Positions 18,834 through 27,648 are shown, counted from the first letter of the stretch. The stretch: 64,000 bases of DNA from Segniliparus sp051660745 (GCF_051660745.1 NZ_JBOFQF010000042.1:348667-412666); one strand, 5' to 3'. The notes: a model not told the origin generated them from the sequence alone. Numbers and translations are program-made.

Positions 18834-19667
18834 ATGTCCTCCTCAAATGACATCCCCGACGCGGCGGCGGAGGCCCGATCGGCGAAGATCCAGCTCCGAT
18901 GCCTCTATGCGGCGTTAGGGATCGGGGTCCTGGTGCTCGGCACGGGACTCATGGCGTTGGCCCCCTGGGACGGAGAAGTGTTCTGGGGGGTCCTGCCGCC
19001 GAGGACCGGGATGAGCGGCTCGGAGATCGCGCGGGTGTACATCGAGCACCGCACCCGGATCCAGGTCGCGGCAGCGGTGGTCGCGCTGATCGCGATCCCC
19101 TACCTCATCCTCTGCACGGTGGTCGTGCCCCGGATCCGGAAGATGGAGAAGGGCTTCCCGATCTTCACCACCATGTGGACGGTCTCCATCGCCATCACCG
19201 CCGTGACGCTGATGCTGATCTCGATGTTCTTCGCCATCGCCGCCTACCGCCCGAACGAGGTGGACCCCAACACCACCAGGCTCTTCAACGACCTCGCCTG
19301 GCTTGGGATCATCTACACGGCTCCGTTCTTCAACGTCTGGGCGGCCGCGCCGGGCATCGCGACACTGCTCTGCGAACGCGGGAAAGAGACGCTCCCCCGC
19401 TGGAGCGCGTACGTCAGCCTGCTCACGGCGGCCTGGTCCCCCGCCATCCTGACCGCCGTCTTCCTGCACGGGCCGTTCGCCTACGACAGCCTCTTCGGCA
19501 CGTGGCTCCCCCTGCTCATCTTCGCCAGCTTCATGGCCGTCATCTTCGGGTCGACGGGGATCGGGCTCGCCAAGGAGATCCGCGAACACCGCGCCGCCGA
19601 AGAGGCCCGCGAACTCGACCACGCCCGCCCGCCCGCGCACGCCGCTCTCGCCACGGCAGGCCGCTAG
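18834..19667 (+). CDS. Multi-pass membrane protein of unknown function
   Basis: 277 residues from ATG 18834 (AAGGAACACTC upstream). About six hydrophobic helices are visible (for example LYAALGIGVLVLGTGLMAL, IQVAAAVVALIAIPYLILCTVV, WTVSIAITAVTLMLISMFFAIAA, LAWLGIIYTAPFFNVWAAAPG, LLTAAWSPAILTAVFLHG, WLPLLIFASFMAVIFGSTGIGL). The loop WGVLPPRTGMSGSEIARVYIEHRTR lies between helices 1 and 2. No heme-ligand histidine pairs of heme-copper oxidases are present. I do not recognise the family. It sits 11 bp after the CoxIV-like gene, so these three probably form a membrane complex. Confidence 0.8.
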   Translation: MSSSNDIPDAAAEARSAKIQLRCLYAALGIGVLVLGTGLMALAPWDGEVFWGVLPPRTGMSGSEIARVYIEHRTRIQVAAAVVALIAIPYLILCTVVVPRIRKMEKGFPIFTTMWTVSIAITAVTLMLISMFFAIAAYRPNEVDPNTTRLFNDLAWLGIIYTAPFFNVWAAAPGIATLLCERGKETLPRWSAYVSLLTAAWSPAILTAVFLHGPFAYDSLFGTWLPLLIFASFMAVIFGSTGIGLAKEIREHRAAEEARELDHARPPAHAALATAGR

Positions 19668-19697
19668 ATCCCCGCTCAATCCAGGAGGTTTCCCATC

Positions 19698-21203
19698 ATG
19701 AGCCAGCTGCCACAGCTGACCCACTTCATCGGCGGACAACGCGTGCCGGGCAGGTCCGGACGCTTCGCCGACGTCTACGACCCCTCGGCGGGCTTCCCGA
19801 GCAAACAAGTCCCCCTCGCGGATTTGTCCGAGGTCGACGCGGCGATTTCCAACGCCGCGCGAGCCCAACAGGTCTGGGCGGCCTACAACCCGCAGCGGCG
19901 CGGCCGCGTGCTCGCCCGATTCGTCGACTTGGTCCGCGCCGAGATCGACGACCTCGCGAAGACGCTGTCCGAAGAGCACGGCAAGACCGTCGACGACGCG
20001 CGCGGGGACATCGAGCGCGGCCTCGACGTCTGCGAATTCGCCGCAGGCGTCCCGCACCTCCTCAAGGGCGAGTACACCAGCGGGGCGGGCTCGGGGATCG
20101 ACGTCTACTCGCTGCGCCAGCCGCTCGGCGTCGTCGCGGGCATCACCCCGTTCAACTTCCCCGCGATGATCCCGCTCTGGAAGGCGGCTCCGGCGCTCGC
20201 CTGCGGCAACGCCTTCGTGCTCAAGCCGTCCGAACGCGACCCGTCGGTGCCGCTGCGCATCGCCGAGCTGTTCCTCGAGGCGGGCCTGCCGCCCGGCGTG
20301 TTCAACGTCGTCAACGGGGACAAAACCGCAGTGGACGCGCTGCTCGCCGACCCGCGCGTCGCGGCGATCGGCTTCGTCGGCTCCACCCCGATCGCGCAGT
20401 ACATCTATGCCAACGCGGCGGCGAACGGGAAACGCTCCCAATGCTTCGGCGGGGCGAAGAACCACATGGTCGTGATGCCGGACGCCGATATCGACCAAGC
20501 CGTCGACGCCCTGGTCGGAGCCGCATTCGGCTCGGCGGGCGAGCGCTGCATGGCGATCTCGGTCGCCGTCCCGGTCGGCGCGGAGACCGCCGACCGGATC
20601 GTGGCGGAACTGGCCAACCGGGCACAGAAGCTGGTGGTCGGGCCGTCCCTCGACAAGGGGGTCGACTTCGGCCCGCTGGTGAGCGCCGACGCGCTCACGC
20701 GCGTGCGCGACTACATCGACATCGGCGTCGCCGAAGGGGCCGAGCTGGTGGTGGACGGGCGCGGCTTGACGGTTCCCGGCCACGAGAACGGCTTCTTCAT
20801 CGGAGCGTCGCTGTTCGACCACGTGCGGCCCGACATGCGGATCTATCGGGAAGAGATCTTCGGGCCGGTGCTGTCGGTGGTGCGCGCGAACGACTACGAG
20901 GAGGCACTGCGGCTGCCGTCCGAGCACGAGTTCGGCAACGGCGTCGCCATCTTCACCCGCGACGGCGACACCGCGCGGGACTTCTGCGCCAAGGTCGACA
21001 CCGGCATGGTCGGCGTCAACGTCCCCATCCCGGTCCCGGTGGGCTACCACACCTTCGGCGGGTGGAAGCGGTCCGGGTTCGGCGACCTGAACCAGCACGG
21101 CCCGGACTCCATCCGCTTCTACACCAAGACCAAGACGGTGACGCAGCGCTGGCCGTCGGGCAACAAAGACGGAGCCTCCTTCGTCATCCCGACGATGGAC
21201 TAG
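19698..21203 (+). CDS. mmsA: Methylmalonate-semialdehyde dehydrogenase (acylating)
   Basis: Oxidises methylmalonate semialdehyde with CoA and NAD+ to propionyl-CoA, the last step of the valine branch. It has 501 residues. The catalytic Cys lies in GSAGERCMAISVAVPVG. Where most aldehyde dehydrogenases carry the general-base Glu (ELGGK), this has CFGGAKNHMVVMPDAD, the signature of the CoA-acylating MmsA subgroup. NVNVP-type end residues (VGVNVPIPVPVGYHTFGGWK) are conserved. A strong Shine-Dalgarno (CCAGGAGG) precedes the ATG. Confidence 0.95.
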   Translation: MSQLPQLTHFIGGQRVPGRSGRFADVYDPSAGFPSKQVPLADLSEVDAAISNAARAQQVWAAYNPQRRGRVLARFVDLVRAEIDDLAKTLSEEHGKTVDDARGDIERGLDVCEFAAGVPHLLKGEYTSGAGSGIDVYSLRQPLGVVAGITPFNFPAMIPLWKAAPALACGNAFVLKPSERDPSVPLRIAELFLEAGLPPGVFNVVNGDKTAVDALLADPRVAAIGFVGSTPIAQYIYANAAANGKRSQCFGGAKNHMVVMPDADIDQAVDALVGAAFGSAGERCMAISVAVPVGAETADRIVAELANRAQKLVVGPSLDKGVDFGPLVSADALTRVRDYIDIGVAEGAELVVDGRGLTVPGHENGFFIGASLFDHVRPDMRIYREEIFGPVLSVVRANDYEEALRLPSEHEFGNGVAIFTRDGDTARDFCAKVDTGMVGVNVPIPVPVGYHTFGGWKRSGFGDLNQHGPDSIRFYTKTKTVTQRWPSGNKDGASFVIPTMD

Positions 21204-21214
21204 GGCGGGCGTCC

Positions 21215-22363
21215 TTGTTCGACCTGACTGCGGAGCAGCGCGAGATCTCGCGCACCGCACGCGAATTCGCCGACGTCCACCTCGCGCCGCACGCCCTCGA
21301 TTGGGACCGCGACAAGCATTTCCCCGTCGAGGTCTTCCCCAAGGCCGGAGCCCTCGGGCTCGGCGGCGTCTACATCAAGCCCGATGTCGGCGGCTCCGGC
21401 CTGACCCGCCTGGACGCAGCGCTGGTCTTCGAGGCGCTGGCCACCGGCTGCGCGGCGGTGTCGGCGTTCATCTCGATCCACAACATGGCCGCCTGGGTCA
21501 TCGACGAGTTCGGCGACGACGACCAGCGCGGGCGGTGGCTGCCGTCGATGTGCGCCATGGAGTCCCTCGGCGCCTACTGCCTCACCGAGCCCGGCTGCGG
21601 CAGCGACGCGGCGGCCTTGCGCACGACGGCGGCCCGGGACGGGGACGAGTACGTGCTCAACGGGGTCAAACAGTTCATCTCTGGGGCCGGGGCCGCCGAC
21701 GTGTACGTCGTCATGGTCCGCACCGGCGAAGCCGGGCCGCGCGGCATCTCGGCCGTCGTGGTGCCAGCCGACACGCCTGGGCTGTCCTTCGGGGCGCCGG
21801 AACGCAAAATGGGCTGGCACGCGCAGCCGACCGCCCAGGTCGTCTTCGACAACGCGCGAGTGCCGGTCGCCAACCGGATCGGCCGCGAGGGCCTTGGCTT
21901 CGCCATGGCCATGCGCGGCCTCAACGGCGGCAGGCTCAACATCGCCTCCTGCTCGCTCGGCGGGGCGCGCGCGGCGCTGGAGAAGGCGCTCGACTACCTG
22001 CGGACCCGGCGCGCGTTCGACGACGAGCTGATCAACTTCCAGGCGTTGCAGTTCCGCCTCGCCGACATGGCCACCGAGCTCGAGGTCGCCCGCACCATGG
22101 TCTGGCGGGCTGCGAGCGCGGTCCAAGACGGCGACCCGCGCGCCGTCGAGCTGTGCGCGATGGCCAAGCGGTTCGCGACCGACGCGGGCTTCTCAGTGGC
22201 GAACGAGGCGTTGCAGCTCCATGGCGGCTACGGCTACCTCGCCGAGTACGGAGTCGAGAAAATAGTCCGCGACCTGCGGGTGCATCAGATCCTTGAAGGG
22301 ACGAACGAGATCATGCGAGTCATCGTGTCACGCGGGCTTGTCAAAGACGGGCTGGCCGCATGA
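21215..22363 (+). CDS. Acyl-CoA dehydrogenase, probable isobutyryl-CoA dehydrogenase
   Basis: FAD enzyme that introduces an alpha-beta double bond, here most likely isobutyryl-CoA to methacrylyl-CoA. It has 382 residues from a TTG at 21215; no ATG or GTG lies in frame nearer mmsA, whose stop is 11 bp upstream. Signatures are CLTEPGCGSDAAALRTTA, ISGAGAADVYVVM, QALQFRLADMATELEVART, QLHGGYGYLAEYGVEKIVRD and the catalytic-glutamate segment HQILEGTNEIMR. The stop overlaps the next ATG by 4 bp. The assignment of substrate rests on the flanking valine genes. Confidence 0.9.
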   Translation: MFDLTAEQREISRTAREFADVHLAPHALDWDRDKHFPVEVFPKAGALGLGGVYIKPDVGGSGLTRLDAALVFEALATGCAAVSAFISIHNMAAWVIDEFGDDDQRGRWLPSMCAMESLGAYCLTEPGCGSDAAALRTTAARDGDEYVLNGVKQFISGAGAADVYVVMVRTGEAGPRGISAVVVPADTPGLSFGAPERKMGWHAQPTAQVVFDNARVPVANRIGREGLGFAMAMRGLNGGRLNIASCSLGGARAALEKALDYLRTRRAFDDELINFQALQFRLADMATELEVARTMVWRAASAVQDGDPRAVELCAMAKRFATDAGFSVANEALQLHGGYGYLAEYGVEKIVRDLRVHQILEGTNEIMRVIVSRGLVKDGLAA

Positions 22364-23403
22364 CCGACCAGATCCTGACCGGCGTCACGGGCGGCGTCGC
22401 CATCCTGACGCTGAACCGCCCGAAGGCCCTCAACTCGCTGACCCACGAGATGGTCGTCGCGATGGCGCAGGCGCTCGCCCAATGGGAAGCTGACGACGGC
22501 GTCCGCGCCGTGGTGCTCGCCGGGGCGGGCGCGCGCGGGCTCTGCGCGGGCGGCGACGTGGTCGCCATCCACGACAGCGCCAAGGCGGGCGGCGCGGCGG
22601 CGCGCGAGTTCTGGCGCGACGAGTACCGGCTCAACGCGCAGATCGCCGCGTTCCCCAAGCCGTATGTGGCGCTGATGGACGGCTTCGTGATGGGCGGCGG
22701 CATCGGCGTCAGCGCGCACGCCAACACCCGGATCGTCACCGACACGTCGCAGCTCGCCATGCCCGAAGTCGGCATCGGCTTCGTCCCCGACGTTGGGGGC
22801 ACCCGACTGCTGGCGCGCGCCCAGGGCGAGATCGGACTGCACGCCGCGCTCACCGGAGCCTCCTTCTTCGGCGCGGACGCGATCGCGCTCGGCTTCGCCG
22901 ACCACTACGTGCCGCACGACCGGCTCAGCGCGTTCGTCCAGACGATCGTGGAGCGCGACGTCGCCGCCGCGCTGGCGGCGCATGCCGTCGCGCCGCCAGC
23001 GAGCGAGCTCCTGGCCCAGCAGCATTGGATCGACGAGTGCTACAGCCTCCGCACCGTCACCGATATCGTGTCGGCGCTGCTCTCGCATGCCGACACGCGG
23101 GCCAACGCGGCGGCCGAGCTGATCATGACCCGCTCCCCCCTCGCCTTGTCGGTGGCCTTGGCCGCCGTGCGGCGGGCCCGCGAGCTGCCGACCCTGGAAG
23201 ACGCGCTGGCTCTGGAGTACCGGGTGTCGAGCGCGGCCCTGCGCTCCCACGACCTGGTGGAAGGCGTCCGCGCGCAGTTGATCGACAAAGACCGCAATCC
23301 GAAATGGAGCCCCGAAACGCTCGCCGAGGTCGCCACAGCCGACGTCGAGGCGTTCTTCCAACCCGTCGCCGACGAACTGGACTTCCGAAAGGAGCAACTA
23401 TGA
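22360..23403 (+). CDS. 3-hydroxyisobutyryl-CoA hydrolase
   Basis: Crotonase-superfamily thioesterase releasing 3-hydroxyisobutyrate from its CoA ester. It has 347 residues, longer than enoyl-CoA hydratases and typical of the HIBCH group. RGLCAGGDVVAIHD and DGFVMGGGIGVSAHANTRI form the oxyanion hole; MPEVGIGFVPDVGGTRLL carries the conserved E and D of HIBCH. The C-terminal extension has DKDRNPKWSPETL, a motif characteristic of this hydrolase family. It overlaps the ACAD gene upstream (ATGA) and mmsB downstream (ATGA). Confidence 0.92.
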   Translation: MTDQILTGVTGGVAILTLNRPKALNSLTHEMVVAMAQALAQWEADDGVRAVVLAGAGARGLCAGGDVVAIHDSAKAGGAAAREFWRDEYRLNAQIAAFPKPYVALMDGFVMGGGIGVSAHANTRIVTDTSQLAMPEVGIGFVPDVGGTRLLARAQGEIGLHAALTGASFFGADAIALGFADHYVPHDRLSAFVQTIVERDVAAALAAHAVAPPASELLAQQHWIDECYSLRTVTDIVSALLSHADTRANAAAELIMTRSPLALSVALAAVRRARELPTLEDALALEYRVSSAALRSHDLVEGVRAQLIDKDRNPKWSPETLAEVATADVEAFFQPVADELDFRKEQL

Positions 23404-24284
23404 GCGCCATCGCTTTCATCGGCTTGGGGCATATGGGACTGCCCATGGCGGCCAACCTGGTCAAGGCCGGGCATGCCGTCGCCGCGTTCGACCTCTCGGC
23501 TGCCGCGCGCGCTACAGCCGCCGAAGCGGGCGTTCCGCTCGCCGAGTCCGGGGCGGAGGCGGCGCGCGGCGCGGACGTGGTCGTCACGATGCTGCCCAAG
23601 GGCGCGCATGTGCTCGCCGCGTACCGCGAGCTGCTGCCCGCCGCGAGCCCGGACGCGCTGTTCATCGACTCCTCCACCATCGACATCGCCGACGCCCGCG
23701 CCGCGCATGCGGCGGCGACCGGCGCGGGGCGGCGGTTCGCGGACGCCCCGGTGTCCGGGGGCGTTCCCGGCGCGACGGCGGGCACGCTGACCTTCATGGT
23801 CGGCGCCGACGAAGCCGTGTTCAAGAGCGCGGAGCCGGTCCTCGCCGCGATGGGCAGGCGCGTGGTGCACTGCGGCGGCCCCGGCGCAGGCCAAGCCGCC
23901 AAGATCTGCAACAACATGATCCTCGGCGTGTCGATGATCGCCGTGAGCGAGGCGTTCGCGCTCGGCGAGCGGCTGGGGCTCGAATACCAGGCCTTGTTCG
24001 ATGTCGCCGCCAACGCTTCCGGCCAGTGCTGGGCGCTGACCGCCAACTGCCCGGCGCCTGGGCCGGTGCCCGCCAGCCCGGCCAACCGGGATTACGCCCC
24101 CGGGTTCGCGACAGCCCTCATGGCCAAGGACCTCGGCCTGGCGGCGAGCGCGGCGCGCGCCAGCGGCCTCGACGCGCGGCTCGGCCTCGCGGCGGCGGAT
24201 ATCTACGACGACTTCAACGCCGACGGCGGGGCAGGCCTCGACTTCTCGGCGATCTTCACCCGGATCAGGGAGCGCCATGTCTGA
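23400..24284 (+). CDS. mmsB: 3-hydroxyisobutyrate dehydrogenase
   Basis: NAD-dependent oxidation of 3-hydroxyisobutyrate to methylmalonate semialdehyde. It has 294 residues. It shows the N-terminal Rossmann motif IAFIGLGHMGLPMAANLVKAGH, the substrate loop DAPVSGGVPGATAGTLTFMVG, catalytic-lysine region GAGQAAKICNNMILGVSM, and KDLGLAASAARASG near the end, all family signatures. It overlaps the hydrolase gene by 4 bp and the next gene by 8 bp, a tight operon. Confidence 0.95.
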   Translation: MSAIAFIGLGHMGLPMAANLVKAGHAVAAFDLSAAARATAAEAGVPLAESGAEAARGADVVVTMLPKGAHVLAAYRELLPAASPDALFIDSSTIDIADARAAHAAATGAGRRFADAPVSGGVPGATAGTLTFMVGADEAVFKSAEPVLAAMGRRVVHCGGPGAGQAAKICNNMILGVSMIAVSEAFALGERLGLEYQALFDVAANASGQCWALTANCPAPGPVPASPANRDYAPGFATALMAKDLGLAASAARASGLDARLGLAAADIYDDFNADGGAGLDFSAIFTRIRERHV

Positions 24285-25053
24285 GTTCGAGACCATCATC
24301 GTCGACCGCGAGGACCGGGTCGGCGCGATCACCCTGCACCGGCCCGAAGCCCTCAACGCCCTCAACTCCCAGGTCATGCGGGAAGTCCTCGCCGCCGCGA
24401 GGGACTTCGACGCAGACCCAGATGTCGGCGCGATCATCATCACCGGCAGCGGCAAGGCCTTCGCCGCGGGCGCGGACATCAAAGAGATGGCCGACCAGTC
24501 GTTCGGCGACATGTTCGGCAGCGACTACTTCGCGGCCTGGGGCGCGCTCGCCGCAGTGCGCACGCCCACCATCGCCGCAGTCGGCGGCTACGCGCTCGGC
24601 GGCGGATGCGAGCTCGCGATGATGTGCGACCTGGTCATCGCCTCCGAGACCGCCAAGTTCGGCCAGCCCGAGATCAAACTGGGCGTGCTGCCCGGCATGG
24701 GCGGCTCGCAGCGGCTGACCCGCGCCATCGGCAAGGCCAAGGCGATGGACATGATCCTCACCGGGCGCGTCATGGACGCCGCCGAGGCCGAGCGCAGCGG
24801 GCTGGTGTCCCGCGTCGTGCCCGCCGAGACGCTCTTGGAGGAGGCCCACACCGTCGCCAGGACCATCGCCGCGATGTCGCTCTCGGCGGCGATGATGGCG
24901 AAGGAGGCGGTCAACCGCGCGTTCGAGTCCGGCCTGTCCGAGGGGCTGCTGTTCGAGCGCAGAATCTTCCACTCGGCGTTCGCGACCGCCGACCAGTCCG
25001 AAGGCATGGCCGCCTTCGCCGAAAAGCGCCCCGCGAAATTCGTCCATCGCTAA
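24277..25053 (+). CDS. Enoyl-CoA hydratase (probable methacrylyl-CoA hydratase)
   Basis: 258 residues, the standard enoyl-CoA hydratase length. Both catalytic glutamates are present, in GYALGGGCELAMMCD and FGQPEIKLGVLPGMGGSQRL, with the oxyanion motif GSGKAFAAGADIKEM. Closely resembles EchA8-type hydratases. In this operon its expected reaction is hydration of methacrylyl-CoA to 3-hydroxyisobutyryl-CoA. The start overlaps the mmsB end by 8 bp. Confidence 0.93.
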   Translation: MSEFETIIVDREDRVGAITLHRPEALNALNSQVMREVLAAARDFDADPDVGAIIITGSGKAFAAGADIKEMADQSFGDMFGSDYFAAWGALAAVRTPTIAAVGGYALGGGCELAMMCDLVIASETAKFGQPEIKLGVLPGMGGSQRLTRAIGKAKAMDMILTGRVMDAAEAERSGLVSRVVPAETLLEEAHTVARTIAAMSLSAAMMAKEAVNRAFESGLSEGLLFERRIFHSAFATADQSEGMAAFAEKRPAKFVHR

Positions 25054-25068
25054 CAAGGAGAAACAACC

Positions 25069-26568
25069 ATGCCAGTATCTCTGACCGCGACCCTCAGCCC
25101 TGCGGTCCGCGCGTTTTTAGAGCGCCCGAAAAACCTGCTCATCGGCGGGGAGTGGACGCCTGCCGCGTCCGGCGCGACCTTCCCGACCTACGACCCCGCG
25201 ACCGGGCAGGTCCTCGCCGAAGTCGCCAAAGGGAGCAGCGAAGACGTCGATCGCGCGGTCAGCGCCGCGCGGAAGGCTTTCGAGGGCGCCGCATGGCGGA
25301 ACATGAAGCCCCACGTCCGCCAGCAGCTCCTGTGGAAGGTCGGCGACCTCATCACCGAGCGCGCCGAGACCTTCGGCCAGCTCGAATCGCTGGACACCGG
25401 CAAACCATCGGTGATCGCAAAGCTGGTCGACGCCGACTGGTCCGGGGACCAGTTCCGCTACGCGGCGGGTTGGGCGACCCGCATCACCGGCCAGACCATC
25501 CAACCCGCGATGCCGCTCGCCCCGGACTCGAAATTCCTCGCCTACACCCTGCGGGAGCCGTACGGCGTCTGCGCGGGCATCACGCCGTGGAACTACCCGC
25601 TCATCATGGCGACCATGAAAATCGCCCCGGCGCTGGCGGCGGGCAACACCATCGTGCTCAAGCCCGCCGAGGAGACGCCGCTGACGACGCTGCTGCTGGG
25701 CGAGCTCTTCGAAGAGGCCGGATTCCCGCCCGGGGTGGTCAATGTCGTCACCGGCTTCGGCGAAGCCGGAGCACGGCTCGCCGAGCATCCCGACGTCGAC
25801 AAGATCGGCTTCACCGGCTCGACCGAAGTGGGCCGGAAAGTGCTCTCGGCCGCTGGCGGCAACCTCAAGAAGGTGTCGCTGGAATTGGGCGGCAAGAGCC
25901 CGAACATCGTCTTCGCCGACGCTGATTTCGAAGCAGCGGTCGCAGGCGCGGTCTCCGCGATCACCTTCAACCAAGGGGAGTCGTGCGTCGCAGGAACGCG
26001 GCTCTTCGTCCAAGAGCCTCTCTTCGACGAGTTCACCCGAGCGGTCGCAAAGGCCGCGAGCCAGCTCAAGGTCGGGCCGGGCATCGACCCGACGACCCAG
26101 ATCGGGCCGATGATCTCCCAAGAGCACCTCGACCGCGTCGCCGGGTACGTCGCGCAAGGGCAGGCGGACGGCGCCCGCGCGCTCGGCGGCGGCAGCAGCC
26201 TCCCCGACTCCGGCTATTACATCGAGCCGACGGTCTTGGTCGACGTGACCCCGCAGATGAGCGTGTACCGCGAGGAGATCTTCGGCCCGGTCGTCGTCGC
26301 GCTGCCGTTCGGCACGGCCGAGGAAGCGATCGCGCTGGCCAACGACACGAGCTTCGGCCTGGCCGCCGGAGTGTGGACCAAGGATTTGAGCACCGCGCAC
26401 CTGGTGGCCGCCGGGGTCAAGGCCGGATCCGTGTGGGTCAACCAGTACAACGCGTTCGACACGGCGCTGCCATTCGGCGGCTACAAAGCGTCGGGGTGGG
26501 GCCGCGAGCTGGGCGACGCCGTCGACCTCTACCTGCAGACAAAAGCAGTGAACATCCAGCTCGCCTGA
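25069..26568 (+). CDS. NAD(P)-dependent aldehyde dehydrogenase (betaine/phenylacetaldehyde-type)
   Basis: 499 residues with AAGGAG upstream of the ATG. The full catalytic set is visible: GITPWNYPLIMATMKIAPALAAG, KPAEETPLTT, cofactor-binding GFTGSTEVGR, the general base in SLELGGKSPNIV and the nucleophile in NQGESCVAGTRL. The C-terminal GGYKASGWGRELG is typical of the betaine-aldehyde/phenylacetaldehyde dehydrogenase clade. The aldehyde is unknown; it is a second, non-acylating dehydrogenase beside mmsA and may feed isobutyraldehyde or another alcohol-derived aldehyde into the pathway (inference). Confidence 0.9.
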   Translation: MPVSLTATLSPAVRAFLERPKNLLIGGEWTPAASGATFPTYDPATGQVLAEVAKGSSEDVDRAVSAARKAFEGAAWRNMKPHVRQQLLWKVGDLITERAETFGQLESLDTGKPSVIAKLVDADWSGDQFRYAAGWATRITGQTIQPAMPLAPDSKFLAYTLREPYGVCAGITPWNYPLIMATMKIAPALAAGNTIVLKPAEETPLTTLLLGELFEEAGFPPGVVNVVTGFGEAGARLAEHPDVDKIGFTGSTEVGRKVLSAAGGNLKKVSLELGGKSPNIVFADADFEAAVAGAVSAITFNQGESCVAGTRLFVQEPLFDEFTRAVAKAASQLKVGPGIDPTTQIGPMISQEHLDRVAGYVAQGQADGARALGGGSSLPDSGYYIEPTVLVDVTPQMSVYREEIFGPVVVALPFGTAEEAIALANDTSFGLAAGVWTKDLSTAHLVAAGVKAGSVWVNQYNAFDTALPFGGYKASGWGRELGDAVDLYLQTKAVNIQLA

Positions 26569-26606
26569 GCTGCGCGCCCAGCATCGAGCACGACGAAGGA
26601 GACACC

Positions 26607-26918
26607 ATGCACCGAGTGACCGTCATCTACCCGTCCACGCCGGACCCGGAGAAGTTCCGCGAGTACTACGAGCGCGCGCACGTGCCGTTGGCCGCGAAGC
26701 TGCCCGGCCTGCTCGGCTCCAACTACAGCCTCGACGTGCAGACTCTCGAAGGGGACGAGACGTTCGCGGCAGTGTGGCACGGCGACTTCGCCTCGCCCGA
26801 GGCGATGGTCGCCGCGCTCACTTCGCCGGAGGGCGGCGCGGTGACCGGAGACCTCGTCAATTTCGCGCCCCCTGGCGTGCGAATCATCCACTACGCCCTC
26901 GGCGGTTCCGCCGTCTAG
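26607..26918 (+). CDS. EthD-family small protein
   Basis: 103 residues from ATG 26607 (GAAGGAGACACC upstream). It fits the dimeric alpha-beta barrel EthD family: HRVTVIYPSTPDPEKFREYYERAHVPLAAKLPGL, GSNYSLDVQ, VWHGDFASPEAMVAALTSPEG and ending near FAPPGVRIIHYAL. EthD was named from the P450-dependent fuel-ether degradation cluster of Rhodococcus, where it is required but mechanistically unclear. It is the last gene of the run and converges on the acetyltransferase gene with overlapping stops. Confidence 0.85.
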   Translation: MHRVTVIYPSTPDPEKFREYYERAHVPLAAKLPGLLGSNYSLDVQTLEGDETFAAVWHGDFASPEAMVAALTSPEGGAVTGDLVNFAPPGVRIIHYALGGSAV

Positions 26919-27445
26919 CCCGCTCCGAGCGCCAGGACCATTTCGAGCTCGCGCTTGTCCGTCGGGCAGCGCCTCCCGGTTTCGACGAAGCCGAGCCGCT
27001 CGTAGATCTTCCGCGCGCCCGTGTTGTGCTCCACGACGTCGAGGTACAGCTCCGCGAGCCCCTCGGCCTCCGCTTGGCCGATCACCGCCGCCGAGAGCCG
27101 CTCGCCCAGACGCAGGCCCCGCGCTCTTGAGGAGACGAACACGCTGATGAGCATCCCCGTGCCCGCGGGCAGCGCCTCGGTCAACGCGTTCGCGGCCTCT
27201 GCGCCCTCGGCAGGCTCGCCCGTCGGCGTTGCGAGGCCCGCCATTCCGACGACGTCCTCGCCGGACAGCGCGTAGCAATAGCGGTTCTTCCCCATGAGCT
27301 CGCGCCACCACGGCTCCGGCTGTTCCACCATGTCTTCCAGCCTGCTGCTGAACATCTCGGGCGCGGTCCGCAGCGCCTCGAGGCGGATCTCGCGATGGCG
27401 CTTCCAGTCGTCCGGGCCGAGCCTGGCGACGGTGATCTCCGTCAT
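26915..27445 (-). CDS. GNAT-family N-acetyltransferase
   Basis: 176 residues from ATG 27445 (MTEITVARLGPDDWKRHREIRLEAL). The acetyl-CoA binding strand-loop-helix is ISVFVSSRARGLRLGERL, followed by ELYLDVVEHNTGARKIYERLGFVETGRR, the classic GNAT C-terminal motif. The substrate is unknown. Its stop overlaps the EthD stop on the other strand. Start chosen because upstream in-frame sequence (to 27628) is antisense to the small Cys-protein gene. Confidence 0.9.
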   Translation of the reverse strand: MTEITVARLGPDDWKRHREIRLEALRTAPEMFSSRLEDMVEQPEPWWRELMGKNRYCYALSGEDVVGMAGLATPTGEPAEGAEAANALTEALPAGTGMLISVFVSSRARGLRLGERLSAAVIGQAEAEGLAELYLDVVEHNTGARKIYERLGFVETGRRCPTDKRELEMVLALGAG

Positions 27446-27456
27446 GCCTGTGGAGC

Positions 27457-27624
27457 TTACTTCTTCCTCGCCTGGACCAACAGCCATTTCGGCACCTTCT
27501 CCACCTGCTCCAAGTTCACCATCTTGTCGACGCGCATGAGCACAACGGGGCAGTTCACGCACCTGGGGTTGCTCTTGCAGCATTTCTTCTTCGGCTTGAG
27601 GCCGGCGAACTTTTTCGCCTTCAC
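27457..27624 (-). CDS. Small conserved Cys-cluster protein
   Basis: About 55 residues if read from the GTG at 27624: basic KAKKFAGLKPKKKCCKSNPRCVNCPVV followed by VDKMVNLEQVEKVPKWLL. The C-C-x5-C-x2-C cluster could bind zinc or an iron-sulfur centre (inference). Small lysine-rich proteins of this type are common in Actinobacteria but uncharacterised, as far as I recall. An in-frame ATG at 27714 would give 85 residues, but the extra 30 look unconserved and abut the typA start. No clear Shine-Dalgarno. Confidence 0.6.
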   Translation of the reverse strand: MKAKKFAGLKPKKKCCKSNPRCVNCPVVLMRVDKMVNLEQVEKVPKWLLVQARKK

Positions 27625-27629
27625 ACAAT

Positions 27630-27648
27630 TAAGCTTAGCCTTACTTGG
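27630..27648. promoter_or_regulatory. Possible IdeR/DtxR-type iron box
   Basis: The minus-strand reading matches the mycobacterial IdeR consensus at 13 of 19 positions, the best half being AGGCTAAGCTTA. It lies just upstream of the small Cys-protein gene and 69 bp before typA. The match is modest and could be chance. Confidence 0.3.

Noticed and set aside
18899..22363. Very long plus-strand open frame (about 1150 codons)
   Set aside because: Only its end is real (acyl-CoA dehydrogenase from 21215); the rest is an Arg/Pro/Gly-rich shadow of the membrane-protein and mmsA frames.
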